Shown: positions 18,827 to 26,431 of the stretch, in pieces
How positions within the stretch are numbered: the first letter of the stretch is position 1
Layout: every line of letters starts with the position of its first letter
NCBI GenBank assembly: GCA_045616505.1
Contig: JAZLGV010000127.1
Span: forward strand, 1-58,802
DNA: 58,802 bases
Reading direction: 5' to 3'
Source: JAKSUT01 sp045616505
GTDB lineage: Bacteria; Cyanobacteriota; Vampirovibrionia; Gastranaerophilales; Gastranaerophilaceae
The notes under the pieces: model-generated
The model's database searches: none
What the model was told of the DNA's origin: nothing
The model's input: the letters and a program-made list of their open reading frames with translations, nothing else
Position numbers and translations under genes: made by a program

Positions 18827-19690
18827 TTAGTGGATTAGTGACTCAAATTGTTTTAAGGTTTCTGTTCCAACTAGTTCTTCAAGTGCCGCTCTTTTTGAAA
18901 GAAAGTTTGCACGAGCATTCATTTGCTTATCAAGAGCTTCTCTGTAATAAGCATCTGTTATTAAAATAAGTTCTTTTGAACCGTTTTGTGCAAGCAAATA
19001 ATTTTGGTGTCTTTGTTTAGCCATTTCAGTTGTCATTGCTAAGATTTTTTTGCTTGTCATGTAATCAAAATATCTGTTAGTTACTTTTTGTTGTAAATCG
19101 TCAATTTTTCTTACTAATATAATCATATCGGCGTCATTTATTTTGGTGTATTTGTAATTTAGGGCTTTGTCGTCTTGTGCAAATGAACCTAAAATTGATC
19201 CACCTAAGAATGATGCTGATGATAGTATTGCATTTCCTGTTCCAGCACCAATAAGTGTTGACATGCTGGCGATTGATTGCAATACTTTTTTAACTGATTT
19301 ATCGTCAGGTTTATCTTTGTCTGGGTTAGACAATTTGTATAATGCAAATTTTATTATGTCGCTTTTTGTCGCAGCTCCTTGCCAAAGGATAGAAAGGGCT
19401 TGCATCATGTCATCTGCATCCATTTGTAAATCTTGTGAAATTTCTTTTGAAATTCTTTTTATACTCAAGTCAGCATAAGTTAATTTCTCAATAGCTTCAA
19501 ATTGATTGACTTCGTTAGCGGTAGCACTTTCAACAACTTCTTTTTGTGCATTTGCTTTTTGTTCAATGTCATCAGTTGTTCCAACTCTATATGCAGGCTC
19601 TTTGACTGAATTTAAGTCTTCGTAAGTCATTGCCAGTGAAGGTGTTGATGTTATCAATATTAAAATTAGTATGTAGATTAATTTTTTCAT
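18827..19690 (-). CDS. Exported helical protein, second of a tandem paralogous pair
   Basis: 287 residues with a signal peptide (MKKLIYILILILITSTPSLA, cleavage near residue 20). The mature part aligns with its upstream neighbour: ALSILWQGAATKSDIIKFAL against DIELLWKGTVENNKVIEFAL, a glycine/serine-rich hydrophobic middle (about 135-165), then a long helical C-terminus with RHQNYLLAQNG, reminiscent of the last helices of TolC-type outer-membrane efflux proteins. It starts within the stop of the neighbour (ATGA overlap), with AAAGGTGG as ribosome site. Not recognised as a named family; likely periplasmic or envelope-associated. Confidence 0.8.
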   Translation of the reverse strand: MKKLIYILILILITSTPSLAMTYEDLNSVKEPAYRVGTTDDIEQKANAQKEVVESATANEVNQFEAIEKLTYADLSIKRISKEISQDLQMDADDMMQALSILWQGAATKSDIIKFALYKLSNPDKDKPDDKSVKKVLQSIASMSTLIGAGTGNAILSSASFLGGSILGSFAQDDKALNYKYTKINDADMIILVRKIDDLQQKVTNRYFDYMTSKKILAMTTEMAKQRHQNYLLAQNGSKELILITDAYYREALDKQMNARANFLSKRAALEELVGTETLKQFESLIH

Positions 19691-20514
19691 TTTTTTGTAC
19701 CACCTTTCACTAGTGTTGAATTAAGGTTGTATTGGTACAAGTTTAATTTATCAACTGCTTTTTTTCCTGCAAGTCTTTGAAGTTCAAGGTGATATTTTTT
19801 TGCTCTTTGTGTACATTCAAATTCTTGCAGTACCATTCCGTCATAAAGTGTTGATGATATTGAAATATCTAGTATGTCGCCCTTGTCAAGTGCTTTCGTA
19901 TAGTTTTTATGATATAGAAGTAATCTTTGTCTTGATTCTTTTATTTGACTTAAAGTGCTTTTGTAGTTGTAATATATTTCAATTATATTGTCTTGCAAAC
20001 TTTCAATAAGTCCTGCAAGTTCAATAAGTTCGGTATCTGTTAGTGGAACTTCTTGAGGGATATTTTTTTTGTTTAATAATGTTTGAGCAAGTCTGCCTGC
20101 TGCAAAAGCTCCTGTTTGAATAAATGGATCAGCTCCCATGAAAGATGGAACAAATGAACTTCCGCTGATTACTGCATTAAGAGTTTTTGCCATAAGTGAA
20201 GAATGAATTCTTCTTTGGCTTTCTGGAGTTGCTAGTTTTTTTAGTGCAAATTCAATAACTTTGTTATTTTCAACAGTTCCCTTCCATAACAATTCAATAT
20301 CTGCTAAATCTTTGGATTGTTGTAGTTTTACAAGTTCATCCATAATTTGAGTATCTGTTAAGAGGAGTGAACCTTTTATTGTTTTTTGTTGTTTTTGAAG
20401 TTCAACTTCTTTTTTTTCTACGTTGTTGAGCTGTATTTCTTCTAACGCAAAGCATTGTAAAGAAAGACTTTGAATACATAATATTATTAATCCCAAAATA
20501 CTCAACTTTTTCAT
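19687..20514 (-). CDS. Exported helical protein, first of a tandem paralogous pair
   Basis: 275 residues with a signal peptide ending near LSLQCFA (about residue 24). The domain layout is as in the downstream paralogue: a helical N-terminal part, LWKGTVENNKVIEFALKKLA, a Gly/Ala-rich central stretch (about 115-145), then long helices with RLLLYHKNYTKALDKGD, a TolC-like spacing. Identity between the two is modest, so the duplication is old. No ribosome site precedes ATG 20514; a TGA-TATAAA element ends 6 nt upstream. Function unknown; envelope location inferred from the signal peptide. Confidence 0.8.
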   Translation of the reverse strand: MKKLSILGLIILCIQSLSLQCFALEEIQLNNVEKKEVELQKQQKTIKGSLLLTDTQIMDELVKLQQSKDLADIELLWKGTVENNKVIEFALKKLATPESQRRIHSSLMAKTLNAVISGSSFVPSFMGADPFIQTGAFAAGRLAQTLLNKKNIPQEVPLTDTELIELAGLIESLQDNIIEIYYNYKSTLSQIKESRQRLLLYHKNYTKALDKGDILDISISSTLYDGMVLQEFECTQRAKKYHLELQRLAGKKAVDKLNLYQYNLNSTLVKGGTKK

Positions 20515-20520
20515 AATAAT

Positions 20521-20529
20521 TTTATATCA
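20521..20529 (-). promoter_or_regulatory. Extended -10 element 6 nt before ATG (leaderless candidate)
   Basis: On the minus strand TGA-TATAAA (20529 down to 20521), then six bases, then ATG 20514. The last hexamer base is A rather than T, so this is the weakest of the series. No Shine-Dalgarno. Confidence 0.4.
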
Positions 20530-20553
20530 CATACAAGATTTAAAGTCCAAATT

Positions 20554-20569
20554 TAGACCTAATGGTCTA
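20554..20569. promoter_or_regulatory. Inverted repeat in a divergent promoter region
   Basis: TAGACC and GGTCTA are separated by TAAT, between the divergent exported-pair and TPR transcripts. It could be an operator serving both; no regulator is linked. Confidence 0.3.
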
Positions 20570-20662
20570 TAAAAAACTCAATCATTTGGTTGTTATTCTT
20601 TTGTTGAAAAATCTTTAAAATAATAATGTCAAAAATATTTAGTTTTGGAAAGGGAAGAGGTT

Positions 20663-21442
20663 TTGACTATTAGGGTTAATTGTGGTGATACAGATTTATC
20701 AAAATTTATTCAAAAACGTGATATAGAACCACAATCAGAAAGTTATCTTTTATCAGTTAAAGCAGAGGCTTTGAGACTTGCTAATTTGCATAAAGATGCA
20801 GTTGAAAAATATTTGCAAGTTATTATGATGGAAAGAACAAATGTGGAAGCATATTTAGGTGCTGCATATTGTTATAAACATTTAGAAAAATTTGATAAAG
20901 CTATAAAGATTTTAGAATCTGCAAAAGATTTATGTGAAGAAAATTTTGATGTATATCTTGAATTAGGTTTGTGTTACATGAATACTGGTGAAATCTGTAA
21001 AGCTATGCCTAATTTGGTTTCAGCAATTAAACTTGATAGAACAAATTTGAATGCTCAAATTCAGTTGGCACATGCTCATGAATTCTGTGAAGAAACTGAT
21101 ATGGCATTGATGATTTATCAAAAAATCATTGAACAAAATCCAGCTTATATAAGAGCTTATGAACACAAAGCAAATTTATTGATGTCGCTTGAAAGATTTA
21201 AAGAAGCAAGCAAAGTGTTGTATGATGTTATAAAAATCAATCCAGATTTTTATCGTGCTTATATGGGAATTGCTTTATGTTTTGATAAAATCGGTAGATA
21301 TTCAGATGCTATTAGATATTATAGAATGTTTTTGTCTAGAAAACCAAATTCTAAAGATAAAGAAGATATTTTAGTAAGATTAAAAGAGCTAAAAGAAAAA
21401 ATTGGTTCAAAGTCTTCAAGTGTGGAATTAAAAATTGTTTAA
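20663..21442 (+). CDS. TPR-repeat protein
   Basis: 259 residues with about six tetratricopeptide repeats (KAEALRLANLHKDAVEKY, LELGLCYMNTGEICKAMPNL, MGIALCFDKIGRYSDAIRYY) and a basic tail. No signal peptide. I chose TTG 20663 because AGGGAAGAGG at 20651-20660 lies just upstream; the frame extends to TTG 20645, but that would put this ribosome site inside the gene. It ends 1 bp from the convergent vWA gene. Probably a cytoplasmic adaptor; its partner may be the neighbouring TPR/vWA/exported set. Confidence 0.75.
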   Translation: MTIRVNCGDTDLSKFIQKRDIEPQSESYLLSVKAEALRLANLHKDAVEKYLQVIMMERTNVEAYLGAAYCYKHLEKFDKAIKILESAKDLCEENFDVYLELGLCYMNTGEICKAMPNLVSAIKLDRTNLNAQIQLAHAHEFCEETDMALMIYQKIIEQNPAYIRAYEHKANLLMSLERFKEASKVLYDVIKINPDFYRAYMGIALCFDKIGRYSDAIRYYRMFLSRKPNSKDKEDILVRLKELKEKIGSKSSSVELKIV

Positions 21443-21443
21443 T

Positions 21444-22157
21444 TTACTTGTTTTGCAAAATTTTTGCATCAACTTCTTTTCTAGAATTTAGAGAATTTGA
21501 AATTCCTTTAGATAATTCTGCTGCAGTGTTTGCTGTGTAGAAGTGTCCTTTTGTTACAAGAGCAGTGCATTTTAATTGCTCTAAATCGTCAACTTTTTTT
21601 ATGCTAAATGCAATGACATCGATTTTGATATCTTGTCTTGTTTGCATTAGTTCGATTGCCCATGCACAAGGGCTTTCATCACAGTTTTCTCCACCGTCAG
21701 AAAGTAATATTATGTGTTTTTGACCATTATATCCGAGAAAATCCGAGTCGATAGCTTTTTTGAGAGAATACGTTATTGGAGTCATTCCTCTAGGTTTAGT
21801 TTTTGAAAGTGCGTATTCTATTCTTTCGGTGTTGTTTCTTTCTATTGGTGCGATTAAACTACTTGCTCTACATCCGTCAAGTGCAGTTAATCCAAGTCGG
21901 TGTCCATATACTCTTAAACCGATTTCTTTGTTTTTGTCTAAAGTAGGTAAGATGTGCTTGATAGTGTTTAACATCATATCAACTTTGCGTTCACCAAGTA
22001 TGTATTCTGTCATACTGTTTGAAAAATCAAGTATAAATAAGATTTTTTCATTACTAAATTCACTTTTGTAGCTGTTAGGAGTGTAAATATTATATTTACC
22101 TGCAAAAGCGGGTAATACGATAAAAAATAAGAGAATAGAAACAATGATTTTTTTCAT
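21444..22157 (-). CDS. Exported von Willebrand factor A domain protein
   Basis: 237 residues: a signal peptide (MKKIIVSILLFFIVLPAFAG) and one vWA domain. The metal-ion-dependent adhesion site is intact: Asp44-x-Ser46-x-Ser48 in FILDFSNSMT, a Thr in RGMTPITYSL, and Asp in LLSDGGENCD. Five Cys residues, some probably disulphide-bonded (ENCDESPC), fit an extracytoplasmic place. vWA proteins bind protein partners through a divalent cation. With TPR genes close by it recalls vWA-TPR partnerships, but the partner is unknown. ATG 22157 has no ribosome site; TATATT ends 6 nt upstream. Confidence 0.88.
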   Translation of the reverse strand: MKKIIVSILLFFIVLPAFAGKYNIYTPNSYKSEFSNEKILFILDFSNSMTEYILGERKVDMMLNTIKHILPTLDKNKEIGLRVYGHRLGLTALDGCRASSLIAPIERNNTERIEYALSKTKPRGMTPITYSLKKAIDSDFLGYNGQKHIILLSDGGENCDESPCAWAIELMQTRQDIKIDVIAFSIKKVDDLEQLKCTALVTKGHFYTANTAAELSKGISNSLNSRKEVDAKILQNK

Positions 22158-22163
22158 TTTCTA

Positions 22164-22169
22164 AATATA
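22164..22169 (-). promoter_or_regulatory. -10 element exactly 6 nt before ATG (leaderless candidate)
   Basis: On the minus strand TATATT, then TAGAAA, then ATG 22157 of the vWA gene. No Shine-Dalgarno. Confidence 0.5.
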
Positions 22170-22215
22170 TGAAAAGTTATCAAAATTTTTATTCTCTTAT
22201 TGGATTATTTTATAT

Positions 22216-22237
22216 ATTAAAACTGGTCAGTTTTAAT
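22216..22237. repeat. Perfect palindrome across the dnaB stop codon
   Basis: ATTAAAACTG (22216-22225) and CAGTTTTAAT (22228-22237) are perfect 10-bp arms with a 2-base centre. They include the last codons and stop of dnaB. It may fold at the mRNA 3' end; no T run follows on the minus strand. Confidence 0.6.
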
Positions 22238-23602
22238 AGGATTTTTGAATTTTGTGATATTGCTTTGGAACAATAAGTTTACACTTCCTACAGGGCCGTT
22301 TCTTTGTTTTGCGATGATAATTTCTGACTTACCTTCGTTTCCTGTTGGTTGAGCTGCTTCTTCTTCGCCTTCTTTGCCTCTTGTGTAATATTCATCTCTA
22401 TAAATAAACATAATGATATCGGCGTCTTGTTCAATTGCACCTGATTCTCTCAAGTCTGACATTTGAGGTCTTTTATCGTTTCTGCTTTCAACTGCACGAG
22501 AAAGTTGTGAAAGTGCTATGATTGGAACATTAAGTTCTCTCGCAACTGTCTTCAAACCTCTTGAAATAGCTGAAATTTGTTGCATACGGTCTTCTTTCCC
22601 AACACCTTCCATAAGTTGTAAGTAGTCGATTACGATTAAACCTAAATCTTTTACTTCCATCGCTAATCTTCGGCATTTTGCTCTTAAATCAGTAAGAGTA
22701 CATCCAGAAGTATCGTCGATATATATTGGAGCTTCTGCAATCGCACACATTGCATTTGCAAGTTTGTCCCAATCTTTTCTAACTAAATTTCCGCAACGAA
22801 CTTTTTGAGAGTCCACTTCAGCTTCAGAACACATCATTCTTTGCACGAGTTGAGATTTTGACATTTCAAGTGAGAATATAGCAACAGGTACTTTTTCTCT
22901 GATTGCTGCGTTTTGTGCTATGTTCAACGCAAATGCAGTTTTACCCATTGATGGACGTGCTGCAAGGATAATCAAATCTGATTTTTGAAGTCCGTTTGTC
23001 ATTAAGTCTAAGTCGTAAAAACCAGTTGGGCATCCTGTAAGTTCGCCTTTGTGTTCGTTTATGTATTCAATTTTTTTGAATGTTTCATCAACAAGTTCGC
23101 TAACAGGTGTTAAATCTTTTGTTGCTTTTTTTGAAGCTATATCAAAAATAAGTCTTTCTGCTGCATCAAGTGATTCTTCTGTTGGGTTTAAGTCATATCC
23201 AAAACCAATTATTTCAGAACCTGCGTTGATTAAAGAACGCTTAATAGCTTTTTCTTGAACCATTTTTGCATAATATTCAATGTTGGCTGTTGTAACTGTT
23301 TTTAATCCTAAATCGTTGATATAAGCACGACCACCAATTGCTTCAAGTTTAGAATCATAATTTAATGTTTCTGAAACTGTAACAATATCAATGTTTTCGT
23401 TGTTATTGAACAGTTGAAGCATAGCTTTGTAGATGTATCTGTGAGCAGGTTTGTAGAAACTTTCAGGTTTTAAGATTTCTACAACTTTTGTGATTACAAC
23501 AGGGTTTACTAAAATCGCCCCAAGTACAGCTTCTTCTGCTTCAATGCTTTGTGGTATAAGACTTTCGTTTATTTGTTTTTTATCTTTTACTTCGTTTGCC
23601 AT
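22217..23602 (-). CDS. dnaB: Replicative DNA helicase DnaB
   Basis: Hexameric 5'-3' helicase of the replication fork. The 461 residues have the N-terminal DnaB domain (IPQSIEAEEAVLGAIL), a linker, and a RecA-type motor with Walker A ARPSMGKT (215-222), a Walker B region ending VIDYLQLM, and SQLSRAVESR plus SGAIEQDADI near the end. No intein interrupts it. ATG 23602 lacks a ribosome site; TATCAT ends exactly 6 nt upstream, the same arrangement as several other genes here. It diverges from the cysteine desulfurase gene. Confidence 0.98.
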   Translation of the reverse strand: MANEVKDKKQINESLIPQSIEAEEAVLGAILVNPVVITKVVEILKPESFYKPAHRYIYKAMLQLFNNNENIDIVTVSETLNYDSKLEAIGGRAYINDLGLKTVTTANIEYYAKMVQEKAIKRSLINAGSEIIGFGYDLNPTEESLDAAERLIFDIASKKATKDLTPVSELVDETFKKIEYINEHKGELTGCPTGFYDLDLMTNGLQKSDLIILAARPSMGKTAFALNIAQNAAIREKVPVAIFSLEMSKSQLVQRMMCSEAEVDSQKVRCGNLVRKDWDKLANAMCAIAEAPIYIDDTSGCTLTDLRAKCRRLAMEVKDLGLIVIDYLQLMEGVGKEDRMQQISAISRGLKTVARELNVPIIALSQLSRAVESRNDKRPQMSDLRESGAIEQDADIIMFIYRDEYYTRGKEGEEEAAQPTGNEGKSEIIIAKQRNGPVGSVNLLFQSNITKFKNPIKTDQF

Positions 23603-23608
23603 GATTAC

Positions 23609-23614
23609 ATGATA
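23609..23614 (-). promoter_or_regulatory. -10 element exactly 6 nt before dnaB ATG (leaderless candidate)
   Basis: On the minus strand TATCAT, then GTAATC, then ATG 23602. No Shine-Dalgarno between them. Confidence 0.5.
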
Positions 23615-23742
23615 AAATGCTAAAAATTTTTTTAAAATACAAAAATTAAAAAGTTACATTTATTAATATGCCAAATATAAATTTAAAAATTAAATAGAAT
23701 TAAATTTTTTTTTGTCTTAAAATGTAGTAGGAGAAACAAATT

Positions 23743-24942
23743 ATGTCAGACAATAAATTGATTTATTTAGATAATAACGCTACTTCTGCGGTTGATGAAA
23801 AAGTTTTAGAAGCAATGTTGCCTTTCTTGAAAGAAAATTATGCTAATCCTTCAAGTATGTACTCTTTTGGTGCGGTTGCTCAAAAAGCAGTTGTAGAAGC
23901 TAGAGGCGTAATGAAAGATTTTTTCAACGCTAAATCAGAAAAAGAAATTTATTTTACAGGTTGTGGTTCAGAAGGTGCTAATACTGCGATAAAAGGTGTT
24001 CTTGGTGCTGATAAAACTAAAAAACATATTATCACAACAAAAGTTGAACATCCTTGTGTTTTAAATCCTTATAAATACTACGAATCAAAAGGGTATAAAG
24101 TTGATTATATCGGTGTTAATTCTAATGGTGAATTAGATTTAGAAGAATTGAAAGAAAAAGTTTCTTCTAATACTGCCTTAGTTTCTTGTATGTATGCCAA
24201 CAATGAAACAGGCGTAATTTTCCCAGTTGAAAAAGTCGTTGATATAGTAAAAACTAAAAACCCTGATACAAAAGTTTTTGTTGATGCTGTTCAAGCAGCT
24301 GGAAAAATCGATATTGATGTTCAAAAGATAAATGCAGATTTAGTTTCTGTTTCAGGTCACAAGTTCCACGCTCCAAAAGGTATCGGTGCTTTGTATGCAA
24401 AAGCTGGTACTTTGTTTACACCACTTATTATCGGCGGACACCAAGAACGTGGAAAACGTGCAGGTACTGAAAACGTACCTTATATAGTAGGTATCGCAAA
24501 AGCTGCTCAACTTGCAAAAGATAGTTTGAATTATGAACTAACAGAAGTTAAACGATTGAGAGATAAACTTGAAAGAGGTTTGTTGAAATCAGTATTTAAT
24601 ACAAGATTAAATTCTGGTGTCGCAAATCGTGTCCCAAATACTACAAATATTGGTTTTGAATATATCGAAGGTGAATTGATTTTATTGCACTTTAGCGATA
24701 TTGGAATATGTGCAAGTTCTGGTAGTGCTTGTACTTCAGGCTCTTTAGAACCAAGCCATGTGCTTCGTGCTATGGGGGTTCCATTTACTTCGCTTCATGG
24801 TAGTGTAAGATTTTCTTTAAGTAGATTTACTACGGAAGATGAAATTGATTATGTTTTGGAAAAAGTTCCAGCAATAATAGAAAAATTAGTTAAAATTTCA
24901 CCTTATCAAGAAGAACTTGAAGAATTAAGAGCGCATAAATAG
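23743..24942 (+). CDS. nifS: Cysteine desulfurase (NifS/IscS family)
   Basis: PLP enzyme that removes sulfur from cysteine for Fe-S clusters and thio-cofactors. 399 residues: YLDNNATSAVDEKV at the N-terminus, the PLP lysine Lys207 in VSGHKFHAPKG, and active-site Cys330 in SSGSACTSGS, the extended-loop NifS/IscS class rather than SufS. TAGGAG precedes ATG 23743; a strong terminator follows. No scaffold (IscU/NifU) is adjacent. The hydrogenase at 50-54 kb would be a heavy Fe-S customer. Confidence 0.95.
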   Translation: MSDNKLIYLDNNATSAVDEKVLEAMLPFLKENYANPSSMYSFGAVAQKAVVEARGVMKDFFNAKSEKEIYFTGCGSEGANTAIKGVLGADKTKKHIITTKVEHPCVLNPYKYYESKGYKVDYIGVNSNGELDLEELKEKVSSNTALVSCMYANNETGVIFPVEKVVDIVKTKNPDTKVFVDAVQAAGKIDIDVQKINADLVSVSGHKFHAPKGIGALYAKAGTLFTPLIIGGHQERGKRAGTENVPYIVGIAKAAQLAKDSLNYELTEVKRLRDKLERGLLKSVFNTRLNSGVANRVPNTTNIGFEYIEGELILLHFSDIGICASSGSACTSGSLEPSHVLRAMGVPFTSLHGSVRFSLSRFTTEDEIDYVLEKVPAIIEKLVKISPYQEELEELRAHK

Positions 24943-24963
24943 ATTTTATTTTTTGAAATAAAT

Positions 24964-24994
24964 AAAGAGGCGAATGCTTTGCATTCGCCTCTTT
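24964..24994. terminator. Terminator between cysteine desulfurase and the lipoprotein-like gene
   Basis: A 14-bp perfect stem (24964-24977 with 24981-24994), loop TTT, A-rich left flank and T-rich right end, usable in both directions. The outer ten stem pairs are the same as in the terminator at 56.7 kb. Confidence 0.92.
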
Positions 24995-25013
24995 TAGTTA
25001 TGTTTTGTTTTAA

Positions 25014-25835
25014 CTATTTTGCTAATTTAAATTCAATGTTTGTGTATTTTGTGGTTTTTCCATCTGTTTTTGAGTAAAATTCAGGGTAAGATGCGTCACT
25101 CCAAAGAGCATCACCTAAACCGCTATATTTTTTATCTACACCTTTGTATGAATCTTTATTGTCTAAAAAGTATTCGTATTCTTTACCCATAGTAACAACT
25201 CCTCCTGTTTTTGGATGTACAGAAAAGCTACCATAAGTAAAAGTTCCATCTTCGTTGCTTTTGATGTAAGAGTATTGAGGGCATGTTCTTGAATCATCGT
25301 CTTTTGAGACCATTCCCCAAGTTAAAGTCTTGTTTTCTGGATCTAAAGCCATTTTATTTGTTTTAGAAATTTCGCCTTCTTCACAATACCAGTCGTAATA
25401 TATATTATCGTAAAATAAATGACCATCTGTTGATAGTTCTCTATTTAATTTTGATATGTATTGTGCAGAGCCTGCAGTTTTATAAGCTAATTCAACAATT
25501 TCACCTTTTTTAGGTTGGTATTTTCCTTCTTCTTTTGGCACGCTAACACTTGTGATGTGGCTAAAACCAGCTTCTCTTAATGCACTTTCGTTTTTTCTAG
25601 AGTCTATTGCTTTTTCACCTGGAATTTCTACGGGTGTTGGTGTTATAGGTTGTGTGCAACTTGACATACCTACACTTGCCATACCAAGAATAGCAGCAGC
25701 TGCAAGAGCTTTCATAGTTTGTGCTGATTTTTTAACATTCAAACCTTCAAAAGATGGTGCTGATTGATATTGTTGTTGTCTAAATTTAGTTGCGTTAGTA
25801 GTATTTGATAACGCATCTATACGTTGAATCATCAT
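25014..25835 (-). CDS. Lipoprotein-like protein with N-terminal F-x-G tag
   Basis: 273 residues. The start is unusual: about 35 polar, Gln/Asn-rich residues carrying IQRIDALSN and, near residue 30, SFEGLNVKK. Then comes a hydrophobic stretch (MKALAAAAILGMASVGMSSC) whose end looks like a lipobox with Cys near 60. A proline/threonine linker and a globular domain of unknown type follow. A lipid-modified secreted protein normally has the hydrophobic stretch within the first 25 residues, so the tag before it is odd; restarting at Met41 would give a classical lipoprotein, but AAGGAG 7 nt before ATG 25835 supports the long form. Function unknown. Confidence 0.75.
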   Translation of the reverse strand: MMIQRIDALSNTTNATKFRQQQYQSAPSFEGLNVKKSAQTMKALAAAAILGMASVGMSSCTQPITPTPVEIPGEKAIDSRKNESALREAGFSHITSVSVPKEEGKYQPKKGEIVELAYKTAGSAQYISKLNRELSTDGHLFYDNIYYDWYCEEGEISKTNKMALDPENKTLTWGMVSKDDDSRTCPQYSYIKSNEDGTFTYGSFSVHPKTGGVVTMGKEYEYFLDNKDSYKGVDKKYSGLGDALWSDASYPEFYSKTDGKTTKYTNIEFKLAK

Positions 25836-25904
25836 AGTTTTTCTCCTTTACGTAGTTTTCTATAATTAAATAATGTTATTTTTTATATTTTGAAATTTCT
25901 CTTC

Positions 25905-25976
25905 TACTACAACCATAAAACAAAGATGATTGTAGTACAATGAATTAAGATTTCTGTTATAAAATTTCTTAACAGA
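25905..25976. promoter_or_regulatory. Two inverted repeats upstream of the winged-helix gene
   Basis: TACTACAA (25905-25912) with TTGTAGTA (25930-25937), and TCTGTTA (25953-25959) with TAACAGA (25970-25976), lie between the divergent lipoprotein-like and winged-helix genes. The small winged-helix product of the next gene is a candidate binder. Inference from position only. Confidence 0.35.
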
Positions 25977-26040
25977 TTTTGGCATGGTAAATTTTGTATT
26001 TGTCATATATTGATATGATAAAAAATATTTTTTAATAGTC

Positions 26041-26046
26041 TAAAAT
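26041..26046 (+). promoter_or_regulatory. -10 element exactly 6 nt before ATG (leaderless candidate)
   Basis: TAAAAT, then AGTAGT, then ATG 26053. No Shine-Dalgarno. Confidence 0.55.
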
Positions 26047-26052
26047 AGTAGT

Positions 26053-26376
26053 ATGTTTGACTATAAAGTTAAAGATGAAGATTTAGATTTGCAAAAAGTA
26101 GGGTTAGAACTAATGTTTTTAACTCCAGAAAAGTGTGGCGGTAATGACGGTGTAACGGCTGTTGAACTTGCAAAACTTGTTAAACTTCCTGCTGATGTTG
26201 TAAAGAAAAAACTTCAAATCTTACGTGATAAAGGTATTGTAAGAGTTTGGGGAGCAAGTCCTAAATATTGGAAATTTGATGAGTATAATTTTCAACGTAT
26301 GGATGAAGATGATGAAATTTATAAAATTTTATGCAGTTTTGATGATGTAGATTTTGATCAATATTTTAATTATTAA
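26053..26376 (+). CDS. Small winged-helix DNA-binding protein
   Basis: 107 residues. A winged helix-turn-helix covers about 20-85: VTAVELAKLVKLPADVVKKKLQ as helices 2 and 3, LRDKGIVRVWG and KYWKFDEYNF as the wing. A short acidic tail (DEDDE, DDVDFD) follows. No ligand or metal domain is seen, so it may be a simple repressor or part of a larger complex. It faces a divergent promoter region with two inverted repeats. The exact family is not recognised. Confidence 0.7.
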   Translation: MFDYKVKDEDLDLQKVGLELMFLTPEKCGGNDGVTAVELAKLVKLPADVVKKKLQILRDKGIVRVWGASPKYWKFDEYNFQRMDEDDEIYKILCSFDDVDFDQYFNY

Positions 26377-26419
26377 TTCTTTTATCCATAAGTCCAATGT
26401 TATTTGTTTTTGATTAACA

Positions 26420-26425
26420 TATTTT
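26420..26425 (+). promoter_or_regulatory. -10 element exactly 6 nt before ATG (leaderless candidate)
   Basis: TATTTT, then GTTTGT, then ATG 26432. No Shine-Dalgarno. Confidence 0.45.
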
Positions 26426-26431
26426 GTTTGT

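Noticed and set aside
20626..20673. Short frame starting at ATG 20626 (15 codons) overlapping the TPR gene start
   Set aside because: No ribosome site of its own and no recognisable product. It could only matter as a coupling uORF, for which there is no further sign.
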